From Ectobius pallidus (taxonomy: Eukaryota; Arthropoda; Insecta; Blattodea; Ectobiidae), in NCBI GenBank assembly GCA_964059195.1, contig CAXKWD010000002.1, forward strand, positions 164,926,559 to 164,990,558: a stretch of DNA of 64,000 nucleotides, written 5' to 3'. The position numbers and the translations under genes are program-made. Numbering within the stretch: position 1 is the first letter of the stretch; every line of letters begins with the position of its first letter. The notes beneath the pieces were generated by a model. The model saw only the letters and a list, made by a program, of their open reading frames with translations, ran no database searches and had not been told where the DNA came from. Below are positions 26,911 to 41,141 of this stretch, in pieces.

Positions 26911-29900
26911 CGTCGATTTCATTTTTATTTCCGAAAGTTTCATTTATGCTGTGAGTATGCGGAATTATAAACGATGTTATTTTTGCCGATATGACTTTTT
27001 TCGTGTGAGTCGTTTTCAACGGTTCGACAGCCGTTATCTCGTAAACTATGGTACATTTTTATTGTTGATGTACACGCTTTTATTAGCAATGAAATGTTAT
27101 GACGTTCGTCTCTTGGGAGTTTTTATGTACTAGGCTGATAAAATGGTTTTATTTCGACTTTTCTAAAATCCTGCGCGTTTTTCATCTCCAAGAATAAAAA
27201 ATATTGTTTTTACATTAACAATATAATCTCAAAAATGTCTTATGTTTCCGAGGAAACATAAGTTTATATGGCAAAGGCAGTTGAAACTTTCTTTTTCCAC
27301 TTTTATACAATCCTCCGCTTTTATAGAAGCTGCATCCCTTCCCGGGATTCTCAGCCCTGCCAACTTTCGTAAGCGTCTATTTTATTTTTATTTCCGAAAG
27401 TTTTTTTATGCTGTGAGTGTGCGGAAATGTAAAAGATGTTATTTTTGCCGATGTAACTTTTTTCGTGCGAGGCGTTTTCAACGGTTCGACAGCCGTTATC
27501 TTGTAAACTATGGTACATTTTTATTGTTGATGTACACGGTTTTATACGCAATGAAATGTTATGACGTTCGTCTCTTGGGAGTTTTTATGTACTAGGCTGA
27601 TAAAATGGTTTTATTTCGACCTTTGTAAAAACCTGCGCGATTTTCATCTCCAAGAATAAAAAAAATTGTTTTTACATTAACAATATAATCTCAAAAATGT
27701 CTTGTGTTTCCGAGGAAACAAGTTTATATGCCAAAGGCAGTTGAAACTGTTTTTTTTACACTGTTATAAAATCCTGCGCTTTTATAGAAGCTGCATGCCT
27801 TCCCGGGATTCTCAGCCATGCCAACTTCCGTAAGCGTCGATTTTATTTTTATTTCCGAAAGTTTCTTTTATGCCGTGAGTGTGCGGAATTGAAAAAGATG
27901 TTATTTTTGCCGATATGACTTTTTTCGTGCGAGGCGTTTTCAACGGTTCGAAAGCCTTTATCTCGTAAACTATGGTACATTTTTATTGTTGATGTACATG
28001 GTTATATTCGCAAAGAAAAGTTATGCCTTTTGTCATTTGGGAGGATTTATGTAGTACGCTGATAAAACGTTTTTATTTCGAGTTTTCAAAAATCCTGCGC
28101 GACTTTCATCTCCAAGAATAAAATATACTGTTTTTACATTAACAATATAATCTCAAAAATTTATTGCGTTTCCGAGGAAACATAAGTTTATATGCAAAAG
28201 CAGTTGAAACTGTTCTTTTTCCAATCTTATACAATCCTGCTTTTTAATAGAAGCTGCATGCCTTCCCGGGATTCTTAGCCCTACAAACTTCCGTAAGCGT
28301 CGATTTTAGTTTTATTTCCGAAAGTTTCTTTTGTGCTGTGAGTATGCGGATTTGAAAAAGATGTTATTTTTACCGATATGACTTTTTTCGTGTGAGTCGT
28401 TTTCAACGGTTCGACAGCCGTTATCTCGTAAACTATGGTACATTTTTATTGTTGATGTACACGCTTTTATTCGCAATGAAATGTTATGACGTTCGTCTCT
28501 TGGGAGTTTTTATGTACTAGGGTGATAAAATGGTTTTATTTCGACTTTTCTAAAATCCTGCGCGACTTTCATCTCCAAGAATAAAAAATATTGTTTTTAC
28601 ATTAACAATATAATGTCAAAAATGTCTTGTGTTTCCGAGGATACATAAGTTTACATGCAAAAGCAGTTGAAACTGTTCTTTTTCCAATCTTATACAATCC
28701 TGCGCTTTAATAGAAGCTGCATGCCTTCCCGGGATTCTCAGCCCTGCCAACTTCCGTTAGCGTCGATTTTATTTTTATTTCCGAAAGTTTCATTTATGCT
28801 GTGAGTATGCGGAATTATAAACGATGTTATTTTTGCCGAAATGACTTTTTTCGTGTGAGTCGTTTTCAACGGTTCGACAGCTGTTATCTCGTAAACTATG
28901 GTACATTTTTATTGTTGATGTACACGCTTTTATTCGCAATGAAATGTTTTGACGTTCGTCTCATGGGAGTTTTTATGTACTAGGGTGATAAAATTGTTTT
29001 ATTTCGACTTTTCTAAAATCCTGCGCGACTTTCATCTCCAAGAATAAAAAATATTGTTTTTACATTAACAATATAATCTCAAAAATTTATTGCGTTTCCG
29101 AGGAATCATAAGTTTATATGCAAAAGCAGTTGAAACTGTTCTTTTTCCAATCTTATACAATCCTGCTTTTTAATAGAAGCTGCATGCCTTCTCGGGATTC
29201 TCAGCCCTACAAACTTCCGTAAGCGTCGATTTTATTTTTATTTCCGAAAGTTTCTTTTATGCTGTGAGTGTGCGGAAATGTAAAAGATGTTATTTTTGCA
29301 GATATTACTTTTCTCATGTGAGGCGTTTTCAACGGTTCGACAGCCGTTATCTCGTAAACTATGGTACATTTTTATTGCTGATGTACAAGGTTTTATTCGC
29401 AATGAAATGTTATGACGTTCGTCTCTTGGGAGTTTTTATGTACTAGGCTGATAAAATGGTTTTATTTCGACTTTTCTAAAATCCTGCGCGTTTTTCATCT
29501 CCAAGAATAAAAAATATTGTTTTTACATTAACAATATAATCTCAAAAATGTCTTATGTTTCCGAGGAAACATAAGTTTATATGCCAAAGGCAGTTGAAAC
29601 TTTTTTTTTCCACTTTTATACAATCCTCCGCTTTTATAGAAGCTGCATCCCTTCCCGGGATTCTCAGCCCTGCCAACTTTCGTAAGCGTCTATATTATTT
29701 TTATTTCCGAACGTTTTTTTATGCTGTGAGTGTGCGGAAATGTAAAAGATGTTATTTTTGCCGATGTAACTTTTTTCGTGCGAGGCGTTTTCAACGGTTC
29801 GACAGCCGTTATCTTGTAAACTATGGTACATTTTTATTGTTGATGTACACGGTTTTATACGCAATGAAATGTTATGACGTTCGTCTCTTGGGAGTTTTTA

Positions 29901-29973
29901 TGTACTAGGCTGATAAAATGGTTTTATTTCGACTTTTGTAAAATCTTGCGCGATTTTCATCTCCAAGAATAAA
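26911..29973 (+). repeat. Multi-unit HOR block, copy 2, lacking one unit
   Basis: The order is C2-D-A1-B-C1-E-D and carries the same private variants as the block at 22285-25811. The two differ by scattered single bases, for example TTATGACG at about 28485 against TTTTGACG at about 24323. Confidence 0.8.
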
Positions 29974-32900
29974 AAAAAATGTTTTTACATTAACAATATA
30001 ATCTCAAAAATGTCTTGTGTTTCGGAGGAAACAGGTTTATATGCCAAAGGCAGTTGAAACTGTTTTTTTTACACTGTTATAAAATCCTGCGCTTTTATAG
30101 AAGCTGCATGCCTTCCCGGGATTCTCAGCCATGCCAACTTCCGTAAGCGTCGATTTTATTTTTATTTCCGAAAGTTTCTTTTATGCCGTGAGTGTGCGGA
30201 ATTGAAAAAGATGTTATTTTTGCCGATATGACTTTTTTCGTGCGAGGCGTTTTCAACGGTTCGAAAGCCTTTATCTCGTAAACTATGGTACATTTTTATT
30301 GTTGATGTACATGGTTATATTCGCAAAGAAAAGTTATGCCTTTTGTCATTTGGGAGGATTTATGTAGTACGCTGATAAAACGTTTTTATTTCGAGTTTTC
30401 AAAAATCCTGCGCGACTTTCATCTCCAAGAATAAAAGATACTGTTTTTACATTAACAATATAATCTCAAAAATTTATTGCGTTTCCGAGGAAACATAAGT
30501 TTATATGCAAAAGCAGTTGAAACTGTTCTTTTTCCAATCTTATACAATCCTGCTTTTTAATAGAAGCTGCATGCCTTCCCGGGATTCTCAGCCCTACAAA
30601 CTTCCGTAAGCGTCGATTTTAGTTTTATTTCCGAAAGTTTCTTTTATGCTGTGAGTATGCGGATTTGAAAAAGATGTTATTTTTACCGATATGACTTTTT
30701 TCGTGTGAGTCGTTTTCAACGGTTCGACAGCCGTTATCTCGTAAACTATGGTACATTTTTATTGTTGATGTACACGCTTTTATTCGCAATGAAATGTTTT
30801 GACGTTCGTCTCTTGGGAGTTTTTATGTACTAGGGTGATAAAATGGTTTTATTTCGACTTTTCTAAAATCCTGCGCGACTTTCATCTCCAAGAATAAAAA
30901 ATATTGTTTTTACATTAACAATATAATGTCAAAAATGTCTTGTGTTTCCGAGGATACATAAGTTTACATGCAAAAGCAGTTGAAACTGTTCTTTTTCCAA
31001 TCTTATACAATCCTGCGCTTTAATAGAAGGTGCATGCCTTCCCGGGATTCTCAGCCCTGCCAACTTCCGTTAGCGTCGATTTTATTTTTATTTCCGAAAG
31101 TTTCATTTATGCTGTGAGTATGCGGAATTATAAACGATGTTATTTTTGCCGATATGACTTTTTTCGTGTGAGTCGTTTTCAACGGTTCGACAGCCGTTAT
31201 CTCGTAAACTATGGTACATTTTTATTGTTGATCTACACGCTTTTATTCGCAATGAAATGTTATGACGTTCGTCTCTTGGGAGTTTTTATGTACTAGGCTG
31301 ATAAAATGGTTTTATTTCGACTTTTCTAAAATCCTGCGCGTTTTTCATCACCAAGAATAAAAAATATTGTTTTTACATTAACAATATAATCTCAAAAATG
31401 TCTTATGTTTCCGAGGAAACATAAGTTTATATGGCAAAGGCAGTTGAAACTTTTTTTTTCCACTTTTATACAATCCTCCGCTTTTATAGAAGCTGCATCC
31501 CTTCCCGGGATTCTCAGCTCTGCCAACTTTCGTAAGCGTCTATTTTATTTTTATTTCCGAAAGTTTTTTGATGCTGTGAGTGTGCGGAAATGTAAAAGAT
31601 GTTATTTTTGCCGATGTAACTTTTTTCGTGCGAGGCGTTTTCAACGGTTCGACAGCCGTTATCTTGTAAACTATGGTACATTTTTATTGTTGATGTACAC
31701 GGTTTTATACGCAATGAAATGTTATGACGTTCGTCTCTTGGGAGTTTTTATGTACTAGGCTGATAAAATGGTTTTATTTCGACTTTTGTAAAATCCTGCG
31801 CGATTTTCATCTCCAAGAATAAAAAAAATTGTTTTTACATTAACAATATAATCTCAAAAATGTCTTGTGTTTCCGAGGAAACAAGTTTATATGCGAAAGG
31901 CAGTTGAAACTGTTTTTTTTACACTGTTATAAAATCCTGCGCTTTTATAGAAGCTGCATGCCTTCCCGGGATTCTCAGCCATGCCAACTTCCGTAAGCGT
32001 CGATTTAATTTTTATTTCCGAAAGTTTCCTTTATGCCGTGAGTGTGCGGAATTGAAAAAGATGTTATTTTTGCCGATATGACTTTTTTCGTGCGAGGCGT
32101 TTTCAACAGTTTGAAAGCCTTTATCTCGTAAACTATGGTACATTTTTATTGTTGATGTACATGGTTATATTCGCAAAGAAAAGTTATGCCTTTTGTCATT
32201 TGGGAGGATTTATGTAGTACGCTGATAAAACGTTTTTATTTCGAGTTTTCAAAAATCCTGCGCGACTTTCATCTCCAAGAATAAAATATACTGTTTTTAC
32301 ATTAACAATATAATCTCAAAAATTTATTGCGTTTCCGAGGAAACATAAGTGTTATATGCAAAAAAAGCAGTTGAAACTGTTCTTTTTCCAATCTTATACA
32401 ATCCTGCTTTTTAATAGAAGCTGCATGCCTTCCCGGGATTCTCAGCCCTACAAACTTCCGTAAGCGTCGATTTTATTTTTATTTCCGAAAGTTTCTTTTA
32501 TGCTGTGAGTATGCGGATTTGAAAAAGATGTTATTTTTACCGATATGACTTTTTTCGTGTGAGTCGTTTTCAACGGTTCGACAGCCGTTATCTCGTAAAC
32601 TATGGTACATTTTTATTGTTGATGTACACGCTTTTATTCGCAATGAAATGTTTTGACGTTCGTCTCTTGGGAGTTTTTATGTACTAGGGTGATAAAATGG
32701 TTTTATTTCGACTTTTCTAAAATCCTGCGCGACTTTCATCTCCAAGAATAAAAAATATTGTTTTTACATTAACAATATAATGTCAAAAATGTCTTGTGTT
32801 TCCGAGGATACATAAGTTTACATGCAAAAGCAGTTGAAACTGTTCTTTTTCCAATCTTATACAATCCTGCGCTTTAATAGAAGCTGCATGCCTTCCCGGG

Positions 32901-33259
32901 ATTCTCAGCCCTGCCAACTTTCGTAAGCGTCTATTTTATTTTTATTTCCGAAAGTTTTTTTATGCTGTGAGTGTGCGGAAATGTAAAAGATGTTATTTTT
33001 GCCGATGTAACTTTTTTCGTGCGAGGCGTTTTCTACGGTTCGACAGCCGTTATCTTGTAAACTATGGTACATTTTTATTGTTGATGTACACGGTTTTATA
33101 CGCAATGAAATGTTATGACGTTCGTCTCTTGGGAGTTTTTATGTACTAGGCTGATAAAATGGTTTTATTTCGACTTTTGTAAAATCCTGCGCGATTTTCA
33201 TCTCCAAGAATAAAAAAAATTGTTTTTACATTAACAATATAATCTCAAAAAGTCTTGTG

Positions 33260-35108
33260 TTTCCGAGGAAACAAGTTTATATGCCAAAGGCAGTTGAAAC
33301 TGTTTTTTTTACACTGTTATAAAATCCTGCGCTTTTATAGAAGCTGCATGCCTTCCCGGGATTCTCAGCCATGCCAACTTCCGTAAGCGTCGATTTTATT
33401 TTTATTTCCGAAAGTTTCTTTTATGCCGTGAGTGTGCGGAATTGAAAAAAATGTTATTTTTGCCGATATGACTTTTTTCGTGCGAGGCGTTTTCAACGGT
33501 TCGAAAGCCTTTATCTCGTAAACTATGGTACATTTTTATTGTTGATGTACATGGTTATATTCGCAAAGAAAAGTTATGCCTTTTGTCATTTGGGAGGATT
33601 TATGTAGTACGCTGATAAAACGTTTTTATTTCGAGTTTTCAAAAATCCTGCGCGACTTTCATCTCCAAGAATAAAATATACTGTTTTTACATTAACAATA
33701 TAATCTCAAAAATTTATTGCGTTTCCGAGGAAACATAAGTTTATATGCAAAAGCAGTTGAAACTGTTCTTTTTCCAATCTTATACAATCCGGCTTTTTAA
33801 TAGAAGCTGCATGCCTTCCCGTGATTCTCAGCCCTACAAACTTCCGTAAGCGTCGATTTTAGTTTTATTTCCGAAAGTTTCTTTTATGCTGTGAGTATGC
33901 GGATTTGAAAAAGATGTTATTTTTACCGATATGACTTTTTTCGTGTGAGTCGTTTTCAACGGTTCGACAGCCGTTATCTCGTAAACTATGGTACATTTTT
34001 ATTGTTGATGTACACGCTTTTATTCGCAATGAAATGTTTTGACGTTCGTCTCTTGGGAGTTTTTATGTACTAGGGTGATAAAACGGTTTTATTTCGACTT
34101 TTCTAAAATCCTGCGCGACTTTCATCTCCAAGAATTAAAAATATTGTTTTTACATTAACAATATAATGTCAAAAATGTCTTGTGTTTCCGAGGATACATA
34201 AGTTTACATGCAAAATCAGTTGAAACTGTTCTTTTTCCACTTTTATACAATCCTGCGCTTTAATAGAAGCTGCATGCCTTCCCGGGATTCTCAGCCCTGC
34301 CAACTTCCGTTAGCGTCGATTTTATTTTTATTTCCGAAAGTTTCATTTATGCTGTGAGTATGCGGAATTATAAACGATGTTATTTTTGCCGATATGACTT
34401 TTATCGTGTGAGTCGTTTTCAACGGTTCGACAGCCGTTATCTCGTAAACTATGGTACATTTTTATTGTTGATGTACACGCTTTTATTCGCAATGAAATGT
34501 TATGACGTTCGTCTCTTGGGAGTTTTTATGTACTAGGCTGATAAAATGGTTTTATTTCGACTTTTCTAAAATCCTGCGCGTTTTTCATCTCCAAGAATAA
34601 AAAATATTGTTTTTACATTAACAATATAATCTCAAAAATGTCTTATGTTTCCGAGGAAACATAAGTTTATATGGCAAAGGCAGTTGAAACTTTCTTTTTC
34701 CACTTTTATACAATCCTCCGCTTTTATAGAAGCTGCATCCCTTCCCGGGATTCTCAGCCCTGCCAACTTTCGTAAGCGTCTATTTTATTTTTATTTCCGA
34801 AAGATTTTTATGCTGTGAGTGTGCGGAAATGTAAAAGATGTTATTTTTGCCGATGTAACTTTTTTCGTGCGAGGCGTTTTCAACGGTTCGACAGCCGTTA
34901 TCTTGTAAACTATGGTACATTTTTATTGTTGATGTACACGGTTTTATACGCAATGAAATGTTATGACGTTTGTCTCTTGGGAGATTTTATGTACTAGGCT
35001 GATAAAATGGTTTTATTTCGACTTTTGTAAAATCCTGCGCGATTTTCATCTCCAAGAATAAAAAAAATTGTTTTTACATTAACAATATAATCTCAAAAAT
35101 GTCTTGTG
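33260..35108 (+). repeat. Four-unit HOR A1-B-C2-D, copy 1
   Basis: Four units in the most common order of the array. The partner follows directly at about 1851 bp. Shared private variants are CTTTTATCGTGTG in C2 and GTTTGTCTCTTGGGAGATTT in D (about 34970 and 36821). The D of copy 1 lacks two T of a T run (GAAAGATTTTTATG). Confidence 0.85.
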
Positions 35109-36960
35109 TTTCCGAGGAAACAAGTTTATATGCCAAAGGCAGTTGAAACTGTTTTTTTTACACTGTTATAAAATCCTGCGCTTTTATAGAAGCTGCATGC
35201 CTTCCCGGGATTCTCAGCCATGCCAACTTCCGTAAGCGTCGATTTTATTTTTATTTCCGAAAGTTTCTTTTATGCCGTGAGTGTGCGGAATTGAAAAAGA
35301 TGTTATTTTTGCCGATATGACTTTTTTCGTGCGAGGCGTTTTCAACGGTTCGAAAGCCTTTATCTCGTAAACTATGGTACATTTTTATTGTTGATGTACA
35401 TGGTTATATTCGCAAAGAAAAGTTATGCCTTTTGTCATTTGGTAGGATTTATGTAGTACGCTGATAAAACGTTTTTATTTCGAGTTTTCAAAAATCCTGC
35501 GCGACTTTCATCTCCAAGAATAAAATATACTGTTTTTACATTAACAATATAATCTCAAAAATTTATTGCGTTTCCGAGGAAACATAAGTTTATATGCAAA
35601 AGCAGTTGAAACTGTTCTTTTTCCAATCTTATACAATCCTGCTTTTTAATAGAAGCTGCATGCCTTCCCGGGATTCTTAGCCCTACAAACTTCCGTAAGC
35701 GTCGATTTTAGTTTTATTTCCGAAAGTTTCTTTTATGCTGTGAGTATGCGGATTTGAAAAAGATGTTATTTTTACCGATATGACTTTTTTCGTGTGAGTC
35801 GTTTTCAACGGTTCGACAGCCGTTATCTCGTAAACTATGGTACATTTTTATTGTTGATGTACACGTTTTTATTTTCTCAATGAAATGTTTTGACGTTCGT
35901 CTCTTGGGAGTTTTTATGTACTAGGGTGATAAAATGGTTTTATTTCGACTTTTCTAAAATCCTGCGCGACTTTCATCTCCAAGAATAAAAAATATTGTTT
36001 TTACATTAACAATATAATGTCAAAAATGTCTTGTGTTTCCGAGGATACATAAGTTTACATGCAAAAGCAGTTGAAACTGTTCTTTTTCCAATCTTATACA
36101 ATCCTGCGCTTTAATAGAAGCTGCATGCCTTCCCGGGATTCTCAGCCCTGCCAACTTCCGTTAGCGTCGATTTTATTTTTATTTCCGAAAGTTTCATTTA
36201 TGCTGTGAGTATGCGGAATTATAAACGATGTTATTTTTGCCGATATGACTTTTATCGTGTGAGTCGTTTTCAACGGTTCGACAGCCGTTATCTCGTAAAC
36301 TATGGTACATTTTTATTGTTGATGTACACGCTTTTATTCGCAATGAAATGTTATGACGTTCGTCTCTTGGGAGTTTTTATGTACTAGGCTGATAAAATGG
36401 TTTTATTTCGACTTTTCTAAAATCCTGCGCGTTTTTCATCTCCAAGAATAAAAAATATTGTTTTTACATTAACAATATAATCTCAAAAATGTCTTATGTT
36501 TCCGAGGAAACATAAGTTTATATGGCAAAGGCAGTTGAAACTTTCTTTTTCCACTTTTATACAATCCTCCGCTTTTATAGAAGCTGCATCCCTTCCCGGG
36601 ATTCTCAGCCCTGCCAACTTTCGTAAGCGTCTATTTTATTTTTATTTCCGAAAGTTTTTTTATGCTGTGAGTGTGCGGAAATGTAAAAGATGTTATTTTT
36701 GCCGATGTAACTTTTTTCGTGCGAGGCGTTTTCAACGGTTCGACAGCCGTTATCTTGTAAACTATGGTACATTTTTATTGTTGATGTACACGGTTTTATA
36801 CGCAATGAAATGTTATGACGTTTGTCTCTTGGGAGATTTTATGTACTAGGCTGATAAAATGGTTTTATTTCGACTCTTGTAAAATCCTGCGCGATTTTCA
36901 TCTCCAAGAATAAAAAAAATTGTTTTTACATTAACAATATAATCTCAAAAATGTCTTGTG
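35109..36960 (+). repeat. Four-unit HOR A1-B-C2-D, copy 2
   Basis: This copy follows copy 1 directly. Its B unit has a local rewrite at about 35865-35880 (ACACGTTTTTATTTTCTCAA in place of the usual ACACGCTTTTATTCGCAA), seen nowhere else in the window. Confidence 0.85.
36036..36498 (+). repeat. Satellite unit, class C2 exemplar
   Basis: Class C2 (463 bp) is like C1 in its front and in GAATTATAAACGATG but has TTGCCGATATGAC, ATGTTATGACG and TACTAGGCTGATAA. This copy carries CTTTTATCGTGTGAG, a variant shared only with the C2 unit 1851 bp to its left, which links the two as HOR partners. Confidence 0.8.
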
Positions 36961-39900
36961 TTTCCGAGGAAACAAGTTTATATGCCAAAGGCAGTTGAAA
37001 CTGTTTTTTTTACACTGTTATAAAATCCTGCGCTTTTATAGAAGCTGCATGCCTTCCCGGGATTCTCAGCCATGCCAACTTCCGTAAGCGTCGATTTTAT
37101 TTTTATTTCCGAAAGTTTCTTTTATGCCGTGAGTGTGCGGAATTGAAAAAGATGTTATTTTTGCCGATATGACTTTTTTCGTGCGAGGCGTTTTCAACGG
37201 TTCGAAAGCCTTTATCTCGTAAACTATGGTACATTTTTATTGTTGATGTACATGGTTATATTCGCAAAGAAAAGTTATGCCTTTTGTCATTTGGGAGGAT
37301 TTATGTAGTACGCTGATAAAACGTTTTTATTTCGAGTTTTCAAAAATCCTGCGCGACTTTCATCTCCAAGAATAAAATATACTGTTTTTACATTAACAAT
37401 ATAATCTCAAAAATTTATTGCGTTTCCGAGGAAACATAAGTTTATATGCAAAAGCAGTTGAAACTGTTCTTTTTCCAATCTTATACAATCCTGCTTTTTA
37501 ATAGAAGCTGCATGCCTTCCCGGGATTCTTAGCCCTACAAACTTCCGTAAGCGTCGATTTTAGTTTTATTTCCGAAAGTTTCATTTATGCTGTGAGTATG
37601 CGGAATTATAAACGATGTTATTTTTGCCGAAATGACTTTTTTCGTGTGAGTCGTTTTCAACGGTTCGACAGCTGTTATCTCGTAAACTATGGTATATTTT
37701 TATTGTTGATGTACACGCTTTTATTCGCAATGAAATGTTTTGACGTTCGTCTCTTGGGAGTTTTTATGTACTAGGGTGATAAAATTGTTTTATTTCGACT
37801 TTTCTAAAATCCTGCGCGACTTTCATCTCCAAGAATAAAAAAAATATTGTTTTTACATTAACAATATAATCTCAAAAATTTATTGCGTTTCCGAGGAATC
37901 ATAAGTTTATATGCAAAAGCAGTTGAAACTGTTCTTTTTCCAATCTTATACAATCCTGCTTTTTAATAGAAGCTGCATGCCTTCTCGGGATTCTCAGCCC
38001 TACAAACTTCCGTAAGCGTCGATTTTATTTTTATTTCCGAAAGTTTCTTTTATGCCGTGAGTGTGCGGAATTGAAAAAGATGTTATTTTTGCCGATATGA
38101 CTTTTTTCGTGCGAGGCGTTTTCAACGGTTTGAAAGCCTTTATCTCGTAAACTATGGTACATTTTTATTGTTGATGTACATGGTTATATTCGCAAAGAAA
38201 AGTTATGCCTTTTGTCATTTGGGAGGATTTATGTAGTACGCTGATAAAACGTTTTTATTTCGAGTTTTCAAAAATCCTGCGCGACTTTCATCTCCAAGAA
38301 TAAAATATACTGTTTTTACATTAACAATATAATCTCAAAAATTTATTGCGTTTCCGAGGAAACATAAGTTTATATGCAAAAGCAGTTGAAACTGTTCTTT
38401 TTCCAATCTTATACAATCCTGCTTTTTAATAGAAGCTGCATGCCTTCCCGGGATTCTCAGCCCTACAAACTTCCGTAAGCGTCGATTTTAGTTTTATTTC
38501 CGAAAGTTTCTTTTATGCTGTGAGTATGCGGATTTGAAAAAGATGTTATTTTTACCGATATGACTTTTTTCGTGTGAGTCGTTTTCAACGGTTCGACAGC
38601 CGTTATCTCGTAAACTATGGTACATTTTTATTGTTGATGTACACGCTTTTATTCGCAATGAAATGTTTTGACGTTCGTCTCTTGGGAGTTTTTATGTACT
38701 AGGGTGATAAAATGGTTTTATTTCGACTTTTCTAAAATCCTGCGCGACTTTCATCTCCAAGAATAAAAAATATTGTTTTTACATTAACAATATAATGTCA
38801 AAAATGTCTTGTGTTTCCGAGGATACATAAGTTTACATGCAAAAGCAGTTAAAACTGTTCTTTTTCCAATCTTATACAATCCTGCGCTTTAATAGAAGCT
38901 GCATGCCTTCCCGGGATTCTCAGCCCTGCCAACTTCCGTTAGCGACGATTTTATTTTTATTTCCGAAAGTTTCATTTATGCTGTGAATATGCGGAATTAT
39001 AAACGATGTTATTTTTGCCGAAATGACTTTTTTCGTGTGAGTCGTTTTCAACGGTTCGACAGCCGTTATCTCGTAAACTATGGTACATTTTTATTGTTGA
39101 TGTACACGCTTTTATCCGCAATGAAATGTTATGACGTTCGTCTCTTGGGAGTTTTTATGTACTAGGCAGATAAAATGTTTTTATTTCGACTTTTCTAAAA
39201 TCCTGCGCGTTTTTCATCTCCAAGAATAAAAAATATTGCTTTTACATTAACATATAATCTCAAAAATGTCTTGTGTTTCCGAGGAAACATAAGTTTATAT
39301 GCCAAAGGCAGTTGAAACTTTTTTTTTCCACTTTTATACAATCCTACGCTTTTATAGAAGCTGCATCCCTTCCCGGGATTCTCAGCCCTGCCAACTTTCG
39401 TAAGCGTCTATTTTATTTTTATTTCCGAAAGTTTCATTTATGCTGTGAGTATGCGGAATTATAAACGATGTTATTTTTGCCGAAATGACTTTTTTCGTGT
39501 GAGTCGTTTTCAACGGTTCGACAGCCGTTATCTCGTAAACTATGGTACATTTTTATTGTTGATGTACACGCTTTTATTCGCAATGAAATGTTATGACGTT
39601 CGTCTCTTGGGAGTTTTTATGTACTAGGCTGATAAAATGGTTTTATTTCGACTTTTCTAAAATCCTGCGCGTTTTTCATCTCCAAGAATAAAAAATATTG
39701 TTTTTACATTAACAATATAATCTCAAAAATGTCTTATGTTTCCGAGGAAACAAGTTTATATGGCAAAGGCAGTTGAAACTTTTTTTTTCCACTTTTATAC
39801 AATCCTCCGCTTTTATAGAAGCTGCATCCCTTCCCGGGATTCTCAGCCCTGCCAACTTTCGTAAGCGTCTATTTTATTTTTATTTCCGAAAGTTTTTTTA

Positions 39901-41117
39901 TGCTGTGAGTGTGCGGAAATGTAAAAGATGTTATTTTTGCCGATGTAACTTTTTTCGTGCGAGGCGTTTTCAACGGTTCGACAGCCGTTATCTTGTAAAC
40001 TATGGTACATTTTTATTGTTGATGTACACGGTTTTATACGCAATGAAATGTTATGACGTTCGTCTCTTGGGAGTTTTTATGTACTAGGCTGATAAAATGG
40101 TTTTATTTCGACTTTTGTAAAATCCTGCGCGATTTTCATCTCCAAGAATAAAAAAAATTGTTTTTACATTAACAATATAATCTCAAAAATGTCTTGTGTT
40201 TCCGAGGAAACAAGTTTATATGCCAAAGGCAGTTGAAACTGTTTTTTTTACACTGTTATAAAATCCTGCGCTTTTATAGAAGCTGCATGCCTTCCCGGGA
40301 TTCTCAGCCATGCCAACTTCCGTAAGCGTCGATTTTATTTTTATTTCCGAAAGTTTCCTTTATGCCGTGAGTGTGCGGAATTGAAAAAGATGTTATTTTT
40401 GCCGATATGACTTTTTTCGTGCGAGGCGTTTTCAACGGTTCGAAAGCCTTTATCTCGTAAACTATGGTACATTTTTATTGTTGATGTACATGGTTATATT
40501 CGCAAAGAAAAGTTATGCCTTTTGTCATTTGGGAGGATTTATGTAGTACGCTGATAAAACGTTTTTATTTCGAGTTTTCAAAAATCCTGCGCGACTTTCA
40601 TCTCCAAGAATAAAATATACTGTTTTTACATTAACAATATAATCTCAAAAATTTATTGCGTTTCCGAGGAAACATAAGTTTATATGCAAAAGCAGTTGAA
40701 ACTGTTCTTTTTCCAATCTTATACAATCCTGCTTTTTAATAGAAGCTGCATGCCTTCCCGGGATTCTCAGCCCTACAAACTTCCGTAAGCGTCGATTTTA
40801 TTTTTATATCCGAAAGTTTCTTTTATGCTGTGAGTGTGCGGAATTGTAAAAGATGTTATTTTTGCCGATATTACTTTTCTCGTGTGAGGCGTTTTCAACG
40901 GTTCGACAGCCGTTATCTCGTAAACTATGGTACATTTTTATTGCTGATGTACAAGGTTTTATTCGCAATGAAATGTTATGACGTTCGTCTCTTGGGAGTT
41001 TTTATGTACTAGGCTGATAAAATGGTTTTATTTCGACTTTTCTAAAATCCTGCGCGTTTTTCATCTCCAAGAATAAAAAATATTGTTTTTACATTAACAA
41101 TATAATCTCAAAAATGT

Positions 41118-41141
41118 CTTATGTTTCCTCGGAAACATAAG
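41118..41141. repeat. Palindrome with flipped centre
   Basis: The arms are the same as in the standard perfect palindrome, but the centre is TC instead of GA, so the whole 24 bp is the exact reverse complement of the usual site. It lies in the same D unit that received the retrotransposon, 242 bp before the insertion. Confidence 0.9.
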
